Source: Caryophanales bacterium UBA6769 | GTDB lineage: Bacteria > Bacillota > Bacilli > Bacillales > UBA6769 | DNA length: 20,633 nt | Direction: 5' to 3' | Assembly (NCBI GenBank): GCA_002453275.1 | Contig: DKGN01000128.1 | Span: 1,605 to 22,237 of the forward strand | Part shown: in pieces, positions 1-6,979 of the stretch | How the letters are laid out: every line of letters starts with the position of its first letter | Numbering within the stretch: the first letter of the stretch is position 1 | The notes under the pieces: model-generated | Told to the model about the DNA's origin: nothing | Seen by the model: the letters and a program-made list of their open reading frames with translations, nothing else | Databases searched by the model: none | Translations under genes and position numbers: made by a program

Positions 1-61
1 GGTTTATTTATTTTGTAGCAAGTTCTGTCGTTTACATACTGAACGAGGAGGGCATAATCGG

Positions 62-259
62 ATGACGAGTAATAGAATGACGACTGAATGCCCGAAATGT
101 GGAAGTACCGAACTGGGAAAAGGGAAACAATCTGGATACAGTGCAATGCAGCCTTTAAATGGTGTTTTAGGATCTCCTATTCATTATACGATCTGTACCG
201 ATTGTGGATATATTATCGAAGGGTATGTAACGAAACCCCATCGGTTTAAAAGAAAATAA
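62..259 (+). CDS. Small zinc-ribbon protein (often labelled TFIIIB-type)
   Basis: A 65-residue protein with two CxxC knuckles, C10-P-K-C13 and C45-T-D-C48, the arrangement of a single zinc ribbon. Between them is a conserved-looking block containing GKGKQSGY, and the basic C-terminus is PHRFKRK. Small Bacillaceae proteins of this type are usually labelled 'transcription initiation factor TFIIIB', only because TFIIB-like factors share the zinc ribbon; a role in bacterial transcription is not established. The first ATG is preferred because GAGGAGG lies about 9 bases upstream; the ATG at 77 would be too far from it. The gene ends 20 bases before the GlyRS start and no terminator lies between, so the two are almost certainly co-transcribed. 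Metal binding is well supported by sequence; function is unknown. Confidence 0.85.
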   Translation: MTSNRMTTECPKCGSTELGKGKQSGYSAMQPLNGVLGSPIHYTICTDCGYIIEGYVTKPHRFKRK

Positions 260-279
260 ATAATCAGGAGGTTTTGTCG

Positions 280-1662
280 ATGACTAAATCAATGGACCAA
301 ATTGTAGCTCACTCAAAACATAGAGGCTTTATTTTTCCAGGCTCTGAAATTTATGGTGGCTTAGCAAATACATGGGATTACGGTCCGCTTGGAGTTGAAT
401 TGAAAAACAACGTTAAAAAAGTGTGGTGGCAAAAGTTCGTACAGGAATCCCCATATAACGTTGGGCTTGATGCAGCAATTTTAATGAATCCGAAAACATG
501 GGAAGCTTCAGGGCATCTGAGCAGTTTCAATGACCCGATGATAGATTGTAAAAAGTGTAAAGCGCGTCATCGTGCAGATAAATTAATTGAAGAAACGCTT
601 GAAGAAAAAGGAACAGAGATTGTCGTAGACGGAATGCCATTTGAAAAAATGAAAGAATTAATCGACGAACACGAAATCGTATGTCCAACGTGTGGCGAGA
701 AAGACTTTACAGACATTCGTCAATTTAACCTTATGTTTAAAACACATCAAGGGGTAACAGAGTCGAGCGCAAATGAAATCTACATGCGTCCTGAAACTGC
801 ACAAGGCATTTTCGTAAACTTTAAAAATGTCCAGCGCTCAATGCGAAAGAAGCTTCCTTTTGGGATTGCCCAAGTCGGAAAAAGCTTCCGTAACGAAATT
901 ACGCCAGGTAACTTTACGTTTAGAACGCGTGAATTTGAGCAAATGGAGCTTGAATTCTTTTGTAAGCCAGGGGAAGAGAAAGAATGGTTTAAATATTGGA
1001 AGGAATTTTGTCATAATTGGCTTCTCAATCTCGGCTTAACGAAAGAGAAAATTCGCATGCGTGACCATACAGAAGATGAGCTCTCACACTATAGTGATGA
1101 GACGACAGACTTTGAATATCAGTTTCCGTTCGGTTGGGGTGAATTATGGGGAGTTGCCTCTCGCACAGACTATGACTTGAAGCAACATATGGAGCACTCA
1201 GGTGAAGACTTCGTTTATGTTGATCAGGAGACGAACGAACGATACATTCCGTATTGTGTAGAACCATCACTTGGGGCAGACCGCGTCGTCCTTGCTTTCT
1301 TAACAGATGCTTATGAAGAGGAAAGTCTTGAAGATGGGAATACGCGTACAGTCATGCGCTTTCACCCTGCTCTTGCACCGTACAAAGCGGCAATTTTCCC
1401 ATTATCAAAAAAAATATCAGACGGTGCAAAAGAAGTATTTGCTGAGTTATCAAAGCATTTCCTAGTTGATTACGACGAAAGTGGTTCAATCGGCAGACGT
1501 TACCGTCGTCACGATGAAGTCGGAACACCGTATTGCATTACGTATGACTTTGATTCTGAAGAAGATAAGCAAGTAACAGTGCGTGATCGGGATACAATGG
1601 AACAAACACGCATGCCAATTGCAGAGTTAAAAAGCTTTTTAGAAGAAAAAATTCAATTTTAA
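280..1662 (+). CDS. glyQS: Glycyl-tRNA synthetase, single-chain (homodimeric) type
   Basis: Class IIa synthetase that charges tRNA-Gly with glycine in the cytoplasm. It is 460 residues, the normal length for the alpha2 enzyme, which is unrelated in architecture to the alpha2beta2 GlyQ/GlyS enzyme of other bacteria. Visible signatures: the N-terminal RGFIFPGSEIYGGLAN block, a zinc site C90-x2-C93 with C135-x2-C138, class II motif 2 (FRNEI ... FRTREFEQMELEFF, about residues 203-227), motif 3 (VEPSLGADR) and a C-terminal anticodon-binding domain. The start is placed at ATG 280 because AGGAGG at 266-271 gives an 8-base spacing; an in-frame TTG at 274 lies only 2 bases from that site and would add two residues. 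It follows the zinc-ribbon gene closely and ends at a strong terminator. No T-box leader is visible, but the window starts too close upstream to exclude one. Confidence 0.97.
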   Translation: MTKSMDQIVAHSKHRGFIFPGSEIYGGLANTWDYGPLGVELKNNVKKVWWQKFVQESPYNVGLDAAILMNPKTWEASGHLSSFNDPMIDCKKCKARHRADKLIEETLEEKGTEIVVDGMPFEKMKELIDEHEIVCPTCGEKDFTDIRQFNLMFKTHQGVTESSANEIYMRPETAQGIFVNFKNVQRSMRKKLPFGIAQVGKSFRNEITPGNFTFRTREFEQMELEFFCKPGEEKEWFKYWKEFCHNWLLNLGLTKEKIRMRDHTEDELSHYSDETTDFEYQFPFGWGELWGVASRTDYDLKQHMEHSGEDFVYVDQETNERYIPYCVEPSLGADRVVLAFLTDAYEEESLEDGNTRTVMRFHPALAPYKAAIFPLSKKISDGAKEVFAELSKHFLVDYDESGSIGRRYRRHDEVGTPYCITYDFDSEEDKQVTVRDRDTMEQTRMPIAELKSFLEEKIQF

Positions 1663-1680
1663 TAAGGCACATAAGCCTAC

Positions 1681-1719
1681 AAAAGCCGCCTGGATGTTAT
1701 GAGTCCAAGCGGTTTTTTT
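1681..1719 (+). terminator. Rho-independent terminator after glyQS
   Basis: A hairpin with arms AAAAGCCGCCTGGA and TCCAAGCGGTTTT (one C/A mismatch, one G-T pair) around a 9-base loop, followed by a run of seven T. It starts 18 bases after the GlyRS stop. On the minus strand the stem is followed by TTTTG, so it may also stop the convergent ars operon, whose last gene ends at 1762. Confidence 0.88.
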
Positions 1720-1761
1720 ATGCGTCTTCCAGATTGGAAGTTATACATGATGTGAATGAAC

Positions 1762-2193
1762 CTATTGCGTTAAATTTTTAGCACAATAGTCAGCCAACCA
1801 TTTAATTTTCTCTTCAATTTCGTCACGAACCCGCTGAAACACAGCCCATTTTTCCGTTTCTGTCCCTTCCGCTCGTGCTGGATCATCAAAGTCCCAATGC
1901 CATCTTGTCACGTCGGGAGGGGTGATTGGACAGTTATCGTTCGCGTCTCCACAGAGTGTAATGACGAAATCTGTTTTTTCCAAGAGTACTTCATCAATTA
2001 AATCTGACGTTTGCCTTGAGATATCCACACCAGCTTCCTTCATCGCTTTGACAGCAATTGGGTTTACCCCGTGTGCTTCAATTCCTGCTGAATAGACATT
2101 AAATGTTTCGCTTAAATGTTTTTTCGCAAAGCCTTCTGCCATTTGGCTTCGACATGAGTTACCAGTACATAAAAAATAAATGACTTTCTTCAT
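1762..2193 (-). CDS. arsC: Arsenate reductase, thioredoxin-coupled (LMW-PTP fold)
   Basis: Reduces arsenate to arsenite in the cytoplasm so the pump next door can export it. At 143 residues it matches the thioredoxin-linked ArsC family typified by plasmid pI258. The phosphatase-like P-loop is C9-TGNSC-R, with the nucleophile C9. The cysteine relay is C81 and C88 (CGDANDNC), which pass the disulfide to thioredoxin, and the acidic DP pair is D104-P105. All three redox cysteines are present, so it should be active. The start is ATG 2193 with GGAGGG six bases upstream; a longer reading to 2244 would overlap the end of arsB and is rejected. It is the last gene of the arsR-arsB-arsC operon, 16 bases after arsB. 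Confidence 0.96.
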   Translation of the reverse strand: MKKVIYFLCTGNSCRSQMAEGFAKKHLSETFNVYSAGIEAHGVNPIAVKAMKEAGVDISRQTSDLIDEVLLEKTDFVITLCGDANDNCPITPPDVTRWHWDFDDPARAEGTETEKWAVFQRVRDEIEEKIKWLADYCAKNLTQ

Positions 2194-2209
2194 TTTATTC
2201 CCTCCATCA

Positions 2210-3505
2210 TTACGCAACGATTTGCAACGACAAGTACAGCCCAACTAATGTGAACAAGAGTGTTGGAATCGTTAAGATAATCCCAACTTTAAAGTAGTAG
2301 CCCCAAGAAATATTTACGCCTTTTTCTTTTAATACGTGTAACCAGAGAAGGGTTGCAAGTGAACCAATTGGAGTAATTTTTGGACCTAAATCAGATCCGA
2401 TAACATTCGCATAAATGAGCGCTTCTCGGATACTTCCTGTTGTGGTCGTATCTGCAATCGCAAGGGCATCAATCATAACCGTTGGCATATTGTTCATGAC
2501 CGAGGACAAAATAGCAGCGATAAAGCCCATTCCGACCGTGGCAACAAACATTCCTTGATCTGCCATCACTTGGATCAAATCCGTTAACAATTCTGTTAAA
2601 CCAGCATTTCGAAGCCCGTATACAACGACGTACATCCCAATTGAGAAAAAAACAATTGCCCAAGGTGCTCCTTTTACAACGGTTGGTACATTCACAGCAG
2701 AGCTTCGGCTTGCAAACAAGATGAAGACGATCGCAATCGCTCCAGCGATGAATGACACAGGAATCGCAAGCGATTCACTAACAAAATAGCCGATTAACAA
2801 AATAGCTAGCACACCCCATGATAAACGGAACATTGCCTGATCCTTTATCGCTTCGTGAGGAAGCTTTAATTGCGCGGTATCAAAATGTTTCGGAATGCGT
2901 TTACGGAAAAAAAGAAACAGGACAAGTAAGCTTGCCACAACACTAAATAAATTCGGCACGAGCATCCGTGACGCATATTCAACGAACCCGATTTCGAAAT
3001 AATCAGCAGAGACAATATTCACTAAGTTGCTCACAATGAGTGGAAGTGAAGCTGTATCCGCAATAAAACCAGAGGCCATCACGAACGGCAATATCATTTT
3101 TTCTTTAAAATTCAATGCACGTACCATAGCGAGCACAATCGGTGTTAAGATTAGTGCTGCACCGTCATTTGCAAATAATGCCGCGACAACAGCTCCTAAA
3201 ATGATAATGAGCAGAAACATCCGTAAGCCGCTTCCGTTTGCGAACCGAGCCATATGTAAAGCAGCCCATTCAAAAAATCCAATTTCATCAAGGATTAGAG
3301 AGATAATAATTAATGCAACGAACGTTAGCGTCGCGTTCCACACGATGCCGGTAACATCGACGACATCTTGAAAAGAAACGACACCAATAGCAAGTGCAAT
3401 CAATGCTCCAATGCAAGCGGACCAACCGATTGATAATCCTTTCGGCTGCCAAATAACGAATGTTAATGTCACAATAAAAATAAGGATTGCTAAAAAGGTG
3501 ATCAT
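2210..3505 (-). CDS. arsB: Arsenite efflux membrane protein ArsB
   Basis: An integral membrane protein of 431 residues, the usual ArsB length (about 430), rich in hydrophobic helices throughout. It exports arsenite (and antimonite) from the cell, alone or driven by an ATPase; no arsA is present here, so the uniport/antiport mode is expected. Characteristic ArsB/NhaD-superfamily stretches are ALFANDGAALILTPI, SLPLIVSNLVN, SVMNNMPTVM and GSDLGPKITPIGSLATLLWL. The sequence is ArsB-like, not the unrelated Acr3 family also found in bacilli. Start ATG 3505 has AGGAGG five bases upstream. It lies 16 bases after arsR and 16 bases before arsC. Confidence 0.96.
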   Translation of the reverse strand: MITFLAILIFIVTLTFVIWQPKGLSIGWSACIGALIALAIGVVSFQDVVDVTGIVWNATLTFVALIIISLILDEIGFFEWAALHMARFANGSGLRMFLLIIILGAVVAALFANDGAALILTPIVLAMVRALNFKEKMILPFVMASGFIADTASLPLIVSNLVNIVSADYFEIGFVEYASRMLVPNLFSVVASLLVLFLFFRKRIPKHFDTAQLKLPHEAIKDQAMFRLSWGVLAILLIGYFVSESLAIPVSFIAGAIAIVFILFASRSSAVNVPTVVKGAPWAIVFFSIGMYVVVYGLRNAGLTELLTDLIQVMADQGMFVATVGMGFIAAILSSVMNNMPTVMIDALAIADTTTTGSIREALIYANVIGSDLGPKITPIGSLATLLWLHVLKEKGVNISWGYYFKVGIILTIPTLLFTLVGLYLSLQIVA

Positions 3506-3521
3506 CGTATCCTCCTGTGAA

Positions 3522-3830
3522 TCAGTCGCATATTGCTCTTATTTCGTTTAGTTGAACAAGTGGAAGTGTACTTACAATGTGAAGGACGACAGGGTAGAGG
3601 GCATGAATATTATTTAAAGAATAATAGACCCACCTTCCGCGCTTCTCTTCTGTCACAAGTTCTACCTCTCGTAGTTTTCTTAAATGCTGGCTTACTTGAG
3701 GCTGACTTATGTCAAGTATTTCTACTAATTCACAAACACAAAGCGTCTTCATGCTTAAATAGGTAATGATTTTTAACCGGTTTTGTTCGCCAAGCGCTCT
3801 CAGGATCGACTCTGTTTTTTTGAAGTCCAT
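3522..3830 (-). CDS. arsR: ArsR family arsenite-responsive repressor
   Basis: A 102-residue winged-helix metalloregulator and the first gene of the ars operon. In ArsR proteins trivalent arsenic binds cysteines in helix 3 and releases the repressor from DNA. Here the motif is LCVCEL with C31 and C33, matching the classical CVCDL site. The recognition helix is ISQPQVSQHLRKL, and the wing contains RGRWVYYSL. A third cysteine sits at position 101, the next-to-last residue. The start ATG is preceded by GGGAGG with about 9 bases of spacing. It probably represses its own operon from the AT-rich region 3840-3960. It could be a different thiol sensor by motif alone, but the arsB/arsC neighbours make arsenite the likely signal. 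Confidence 0.96.
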   Translation of the reverse strand: MDFKKTESILRALGEQNRLKIITYLSMKTLCVCELVEILDISQPQVSQHLRKLREVELVTEEKRGRWVYYSLNNIHALYPVVLHIVSTLPLVQLNEIRAICD

Positions 3831-3904
3831 CTACATAACCTCCCATATATAAAATTGAATGTGTTAGAATCAAAAACATTAATTTTAATAGATTTATTAC
3901 GTAT

Positions 3905-3928
3905 ATATATAATAGTTCGTTTATATAT
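3905..3928 (-). promoter_or_regulatory. Inverted repeat upstream of arsR, candidate operator
   Basis: ATATATAAT and TTTATATAT form a 9-6-9 inverted repeat (one mismatch) about 75 bases upstream of the arsR start. On the minus strand the same stretch contains TATTAT, a possible -10 element, with TTGTTC as a poor -35 at a long 19-base spacing. ArsR-family operators are often AT-rich imperfect dyads overlapping the promoter. The region is so AT-rich that chance dyads are expected. Confidence 0.28.
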
Positions 3929-3954
3929 TAATTGAACAAAAGGCAAATGTAAAT

Positions 3955-3988
3955 AAAAAAACACATCCCAATTATGAATTGAGATGTG
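3955..3988 (-). terminator. Rho-independent terminator after usp
   Basis: Read on the minus strand, CACATCTCAATT pairs with AATTGGGATGTG (one mismatch, 3-base loop) and is followed by seven T. It lies 13 bases after the stop of the universal stress protein gene, separating it from the ars operon. Confidence 0.85.
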
Positions 3989-4001
3989 GACAACTGTTAG
4001 T

Positions 4002-4421
4002 TTATTTCACAATTAAGACAGGACAGTTTGCACGTTTTGCAACTTTGTGGCTGACACTTCCAAGCACCATCTCTTGAAACATATTTAAACCCCGACTTCC
4101 GATAATAAGCATATCAAATTTGTTTTTGTTCGCATGGGCTACGATAGTAGGACCAGGCAAGCCGTTTAATATTTTCACGGAGCAAATCACGTTGTAATCT
4201 TGAAAAATTTGTTCAGCTGCAATTAATTGTTTTCGACGTTCAGCATTTAATTTTTCTAAGCTCTCACTATAGATAACTTCACTTTCTATCTTTGAATAAT
4301 CAACAACACTTACAATTTCCACAGTACAATCTTGAGCAAGCGAAGCAAGTTTAGCCGTTTCTTTTGCTGCGCGCAATGAATTTTCTGATCCGTCAACAGC
4401 GACTAACAGCTGTGTATACAT
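4002..4421 (-). CDS. Universal stress protein, UspA family
   Basis: A soluble 139-residue single-domain protein with the Rossmann-like Usp fold. The N-terminus LLVAVDGSENS is the usual first strand and loop. The nucleotide-binding signature G-x2-G-x9-G-S is complete (G108, G111, G121, S122), so it should belong to the ATP-binding subgroup. It ends with the typical CPVLIVK strand. ATG 4421 is preferred; a TTG one codon upstream would also be in frame, and the binding site AAGGATGG is imperfect. Such proteins accumulate under stress or growth arrest, but the exact role varies. It is flanked by its own terminator and a possible sigma-B-type promoter, so it is probably a single-gene unit. Confidence 0.93.
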   Translation of the reverse strand: MYTQLLVAVDGSENSLRAAKETAKLASLAQDCTVEIVSVVDYSKIESEVIYSESLEKLNAERRKQLIAAEQIFQDYNVICSVKILNGLPGPTIVAHANKNKFDMLIIGSRGLNMFQEMVLGSVSHKVAKRANCPVLIVK

Positions 4422-4704
4422 CAAATCACCATCCTTAAACTCACTAATAATCTGTTATCCAAGCGTTTCCGTATAAACTTTCTTATTAGCATTATATTCC
4501 TTTAATTTTAGCATAATTGTGTCGCTGTACCTACTATAGATTTATTTTTGATGTTTGAATGATTTGCATTCCTTTTTGGTTAAGCTGAAATGAAGCGAAT
4601 GTTGTGCTAAAGCAACAATGTTTCTCTAGACCCACATCATTTCGTTCGTTAAGATAGATAAGACTAAGAAAATTGTGTAATGAATTGTTTTTGAGGTGAT
4701 CGTA
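4422..4704. other. Intergenic region between divergent usp and CDF genes
   Basis: This 283-base gap separates the divergent stress-protein and cation-efflux genes. It holds the sigma-B-like element at 4455-4478, a TATAAT-like -10 on the minus strand at 4491-4496 without a good -35, and the GAGGTGAT ribosome binding site of the efflux gene at 4693-4700. I see no convincing promoter for the plus-strand gene, no RNA gene and no additional small reading frame with a good ribosome binding site. Confidence 0.5.
4455..4478 (-). promoter_or_regulatory. Candidate sigma-B-type promoter for usp
   Basis: On the minus strand GTTTAT is followed after 12 bases by GGATAA. The Bacillus sigma-B consensus is GTTTAA, 12-15 bases, GGGTAT or GGGTAA, so five of six bases match in each box if GGGTAA is used. 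Transcription would start about 25 bases before the usp start codon, a sensible leader length. General stress control also fits a Usp gene. Confidence 0.38.
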
Positions 4705-5619
4705 TTGTCGTCTCCACGTCCAGCAAGAGTTGCAGCGTTATCCATACTTAGCAATACGTTTGTATTCTTCATGAAATTAATCGTTGGTATTTTTACAGGC
4801 TCTGTCGCTGTCATCTCGGAAGCGATTCATACGTCACTAGATTTAATGGCCTCGATTATTGCTTTTTTCTCTGTAAGAATTTCCTCGAAACCACCTGATC
4901 GTGACCATCCATACGGCCACGGTAAATTTGAAAATGTCGCCGGAACAATTGAGACATTGCTTATTTTTGTAGCTGGTATTTGGATTATTTACGAGTCTGT
5001 TCAAAAATTATTTGTGCCGTCTCCGATAAAAATGCCGATGCTTGCAGTGATCGCAATGTTAGTCGGCGCAGCGATTAATATTGTTGTCGGTAAAAAAGTT
5101 CAAAAAGTAGGTCACGAATATCGTTCTGTCGCAATGACTTCGAATGCGTTGCATTTGCTTACTGATGTGTATGCATCTATAGGTGTTGCAGTCAGTTTAG
5201 TCATTGTTAGCCTAACTGACTTTTATATTCTAGATCCGCTCATCGGAATTGCAATCGCCATTTACATTATGCGCGAGGCCTATTTCCTTGGAAAAGAGTC
5301 TTTTCTTCCATTATTAGATACTCGCTTAACGAAAGAGGAAGAAGAGAAAGTTCACAACATTATAGCTACCTATGAACGAGAATTTATTGAATACCACGAT
5401 TTTCGGACAAGGCGCTCAGGTCCAGAAGAATACGTTGATTTTCATCTTGTCGTCCCATCAAATATGAATGTGGAAACCGCTCATGAATTGTGTGACCGGA
5501 TTGAAAATGACATAAAGAAAGTGCTTCATTCACCAACGATTTTCATTCATATTGAACCGGAACATGAGCGTTTACTTCATCATCCGCCTAAGAAGAAAAA
5601 AAGGAGAGGAGAAAGCTAA
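4705..5619 (+). CDS. Cation diffusion facilitator (CDF) metal exporter, zinc-type sites
   Basis: A 304-residue inner-membrane metal/proton antiporter with six predicted helices and a cytoplasmic C-terminal metal-sensing domain. The transport site is formed by H42-x3-D46 in helix 2 and H150-x3-D154 in helix 5. The YiiP/FieF protein has DxxxD plus HxxxD there; paired HxxxD motifs are typical of zinc-selective members. Also visible are the family motif HPYGHGK (68-74), the C-terminal VDFHLVVP ... TIFIHIEPE fold, and a His/Lys-rich tail. The start is set at TTG 4705 because GAGGTGAT (4693-4700) is the ribosome binding site; an in-frame GTG at 4696 lies inside it. The stop codon directly abuts the ATG of the hydrolase, so they form an operon. 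Zinc is the favoured substrate; iron, cobalt or manganese are not excluded. Confidence 0.93.
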   Translation: MSSPRPARVAALSILSNTFVFFMKLIVGIFTGSVAVISEAIHTSLDLMASIIAFFSVRISSKPPDRDHPYGHGKFENVAGTIETLLIFVAGIWIIYESVQKLFVPSPIKMPMLAVIAMLVGAAINIVVGKKVQKVGHEYRSVAMTSNALHLLTDVYASIGVAVSLVIVSLTDFYILDPLIGIAIAIYIMREAYFLGKESFLPLLDTRLTKEEEEKVHNIIATYEREFIEYHDFRTRRSGPEEYVDFHLVVPSNMNVETAHELCDRIENDIKKVLHSPTIFIHIEPEHERLLHHPPKKKKRRGES

Positions 5620-6561
5620 ATGCAAGAAGCGGAAGTGTTGTTTCGTAGTGACGTTGAATTAAGCGGAAGTCTCGTTCTTCCGAAAGGAAAGGAAGAAAGT
5701 GAGCGCCATCCGGCTATTTTATTTCTACATGGCTCTGGTCCAGTTGATCGGAATGAAAATGCAAAATTAGGCAAGATTAATGCTTTTAAGCTGTTGACTG
5801 AAGAATTCATTCCACATGGCTTCGCTACGTTGCGGTATGATAAACGAGGCATCGGAAAGAGTAAAGGGAATTATTATGAAGCGGGATTATCGGATTTAGT
5901 CGCGGATGCAGAAGCCGCATTACACTTTTTAAAAACACATCCGAACGTTGACCCGAACCGAATCTTTCTCCTTGGTCATAGTGAAGGCTGTTCGCTTGCA
6001 GTTCTCGTTCAACAACGCGTAGCAGCGCATGGTCTAATCTTATTAGCGGGTGCGGCCGAATCATTAAAGGTGACGATTACTCGTCAAGGCGAGGAAATCG
6101 CTCGTGATTTTGGGAAAATGACCGGATTAAAAGGAGTTTTTATGCGATTATTTAAGATCGCAAATAAAATCGCCAAAGAGCAACAAGCTCTTATTAGTCG
6201 GATTGAACGCTCGACAGATCCAGTCATTCGTGTAAAAGGGCAACGAGTACCTGCAAAGTGGATGCGAGAACATTTTAATTATAATGTCCTCGATGATTTA
6301 TCAAATATTACTTGTCCTGTCCTTGCGATTAGTGGGTCGAAGGATATTCAAGTACGACCAGAACATGCGAAAGTCTTAGCTGAAAAAGTGAGCGGAGAAG
6401 CGGAGGCTTACATCATCGATAATATGAATCACCTGCTTCGTCATCAGGAAGAGCCTGCAAATATGGTGGCATTGAAAAAAGCATATAAGCGATCGTTTAA
6501 AAAGCCACTTGAAACGCAATTAATTAGCCATATTGTCAAGTGGCTCAAAAAGAATACATAG
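5620..6561 (+). CDS. Alpha/beta hydrolase (dipeptidyl-peptidase/esterase-like)
   Basis: A 313-residue serine hydrolase without a signal peptide, so probably cytoplasmic. The oxyanion-hole motif is LFLHGSGP (about 35-41). The nucleophile elbow is GHSEG with S121, the acid is D242 in SGSKDIQV, and the base is H271 in NMNHLLR, so the triad is complete. The YDKRGIGKSKG block after strand 4 is common in esterase-like members. A helical insertion (about 150-220) probably caps the active site and sets the substrate, which I cannot predict. Its ATG immediately follows the TAA of the CDF gene, with AAGGAGAGGAG inside the upstream gene as binding site, so translation is probably coupled. Confidence 0.9.
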   Translation: MQEAEVLFRSDVELSGSLVLPKGKEESERHPAILFLHGSGPVDRNENAKLGKINAFKLLTEEFIPHGFATLRYDKRGIGKSKGNYYEAGLSDLVADAEAALHFLKTHPNVDPNRIFLLGHSEGCSLAVLVQQRVAAHGLILLAGAAESLKVTITRQGEEIARDFGKMTGLKGVFMRLFKIANKIAKEQQALISRIERSTDPVIRVKGQRVPAKWMREHFNYNVLDDLSNITCPVLAISGSKDIQVRPEHAKVLAEKVSGEAEAYIIDNMNHLLRHQEEPANMVALKKAYKRSFKKPLETQLISHIVKWLKKNT

Positions 6562-6570
6562 AAAGTCGGT

Positions 6571-6873
6571 ATGAAGATGGAAGAAAATGTTAAAGAAATG
6601 AGAAGAATTAGAATTGCATTAATTGCCATTGCTATTATTCTTGTTTTTGTTAGCGGAGGACAGGAGATCGTAACTGAGAATAATACCGATCATTTACCGA
6701 CTTACTTACACCAAACGATTCCACTGCAAGATGGACATTTCGGAGTTTTAACGAACGATGCGACGTGGGACGATGGCGGTCAAATAAATATCTACCATTA
6801 CGATCATGAGACAAATGAAGTGACGTTGAAAAAGGAATTATCAATTGACGATTTTATGTATGAACAAGAATAA
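6571..6873 (+). CDS. Small membrane-anchored protein of unknown function
   Basis: A 100-residue protein with a charged N-terminus (KEMRRIR), one hydrophobic helix at about 13-30, and a soluble, acidic, probably extracytoplasmic part. It resembles a signal anchor with a short outer domain; no lipobox cysteine is present. It starts 9 bases after the hydrolase stop, so it is probably the third gene of that operon. No good ribosome binding site precedes ATG 6571 or the next in-frame ATGs at 6577 and 6598, so the exact start is uncertain and translation may depend on coupling. I do not recognise the family. Confidence 0.6.
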   Translation: MKMEENVKEMRRIRIALIAIAIILVFVSGGQEIVTENNTDHLPTYLHQTIPLQDGHFGVLTNDATWDDGGQINIYHYDHETNEVTLKKELSIDDFMYEQE

Positions 6874-6912
6874 TCAATTTTTGACTTAAAAGAATAACAT
6901 ACGGCTATAGTG

Positions 6913-6936
6913 ATGATTATCGAATCATGCTACAAT
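6913..6936 (+). promoter_or_regulatory. Candidate extended -10 promoter for ddl
   Basis: TGCTACAAT (6929-6936 region, TACAAT at 6931-6936) is an extended -10 element; the -35 position (6908-6913) is poor. A 6-4-6 inverted repeat, ATGATT-ATCG-AATCAT at 6913-6928, lies in the spacer just upstream of the -10. The start of ddl is 44 bases downstream of the -10. Confidence 0.4.
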
Positions 6937-6979
6937 CTAAATGTTAATTAATGCGAAGTTCATTTTTAGGGGGAACGAC

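Noticed and set aside
1025..1270. Minus-strand reading frame within glyQS
   Set aside because: It lies wholly inside the GlyRS gene, has no ribosome binding site and its translation looks like no protein family.
1726..1740. Hairpin CTTCCA-GAT-TGGAAG as a terminator of arsC
   Set aside because: The perfect 6-base stem is followed on the minus strand by ACGCATAAAA, with no T-run. The larger hairpin at 1681-1719 is a better candidate for both directions.
3027..3371. 114-codon plus-strand reading frame inside arsB
   Set aside because: It is antisense to a confidently identified transporter and is explained by the codon bias of the membrane gene.
6911..6928. Fur or PerR box upstream of ddl
   Set aside because: Only one half-site resembles the consensus; the other half differs at most positions.
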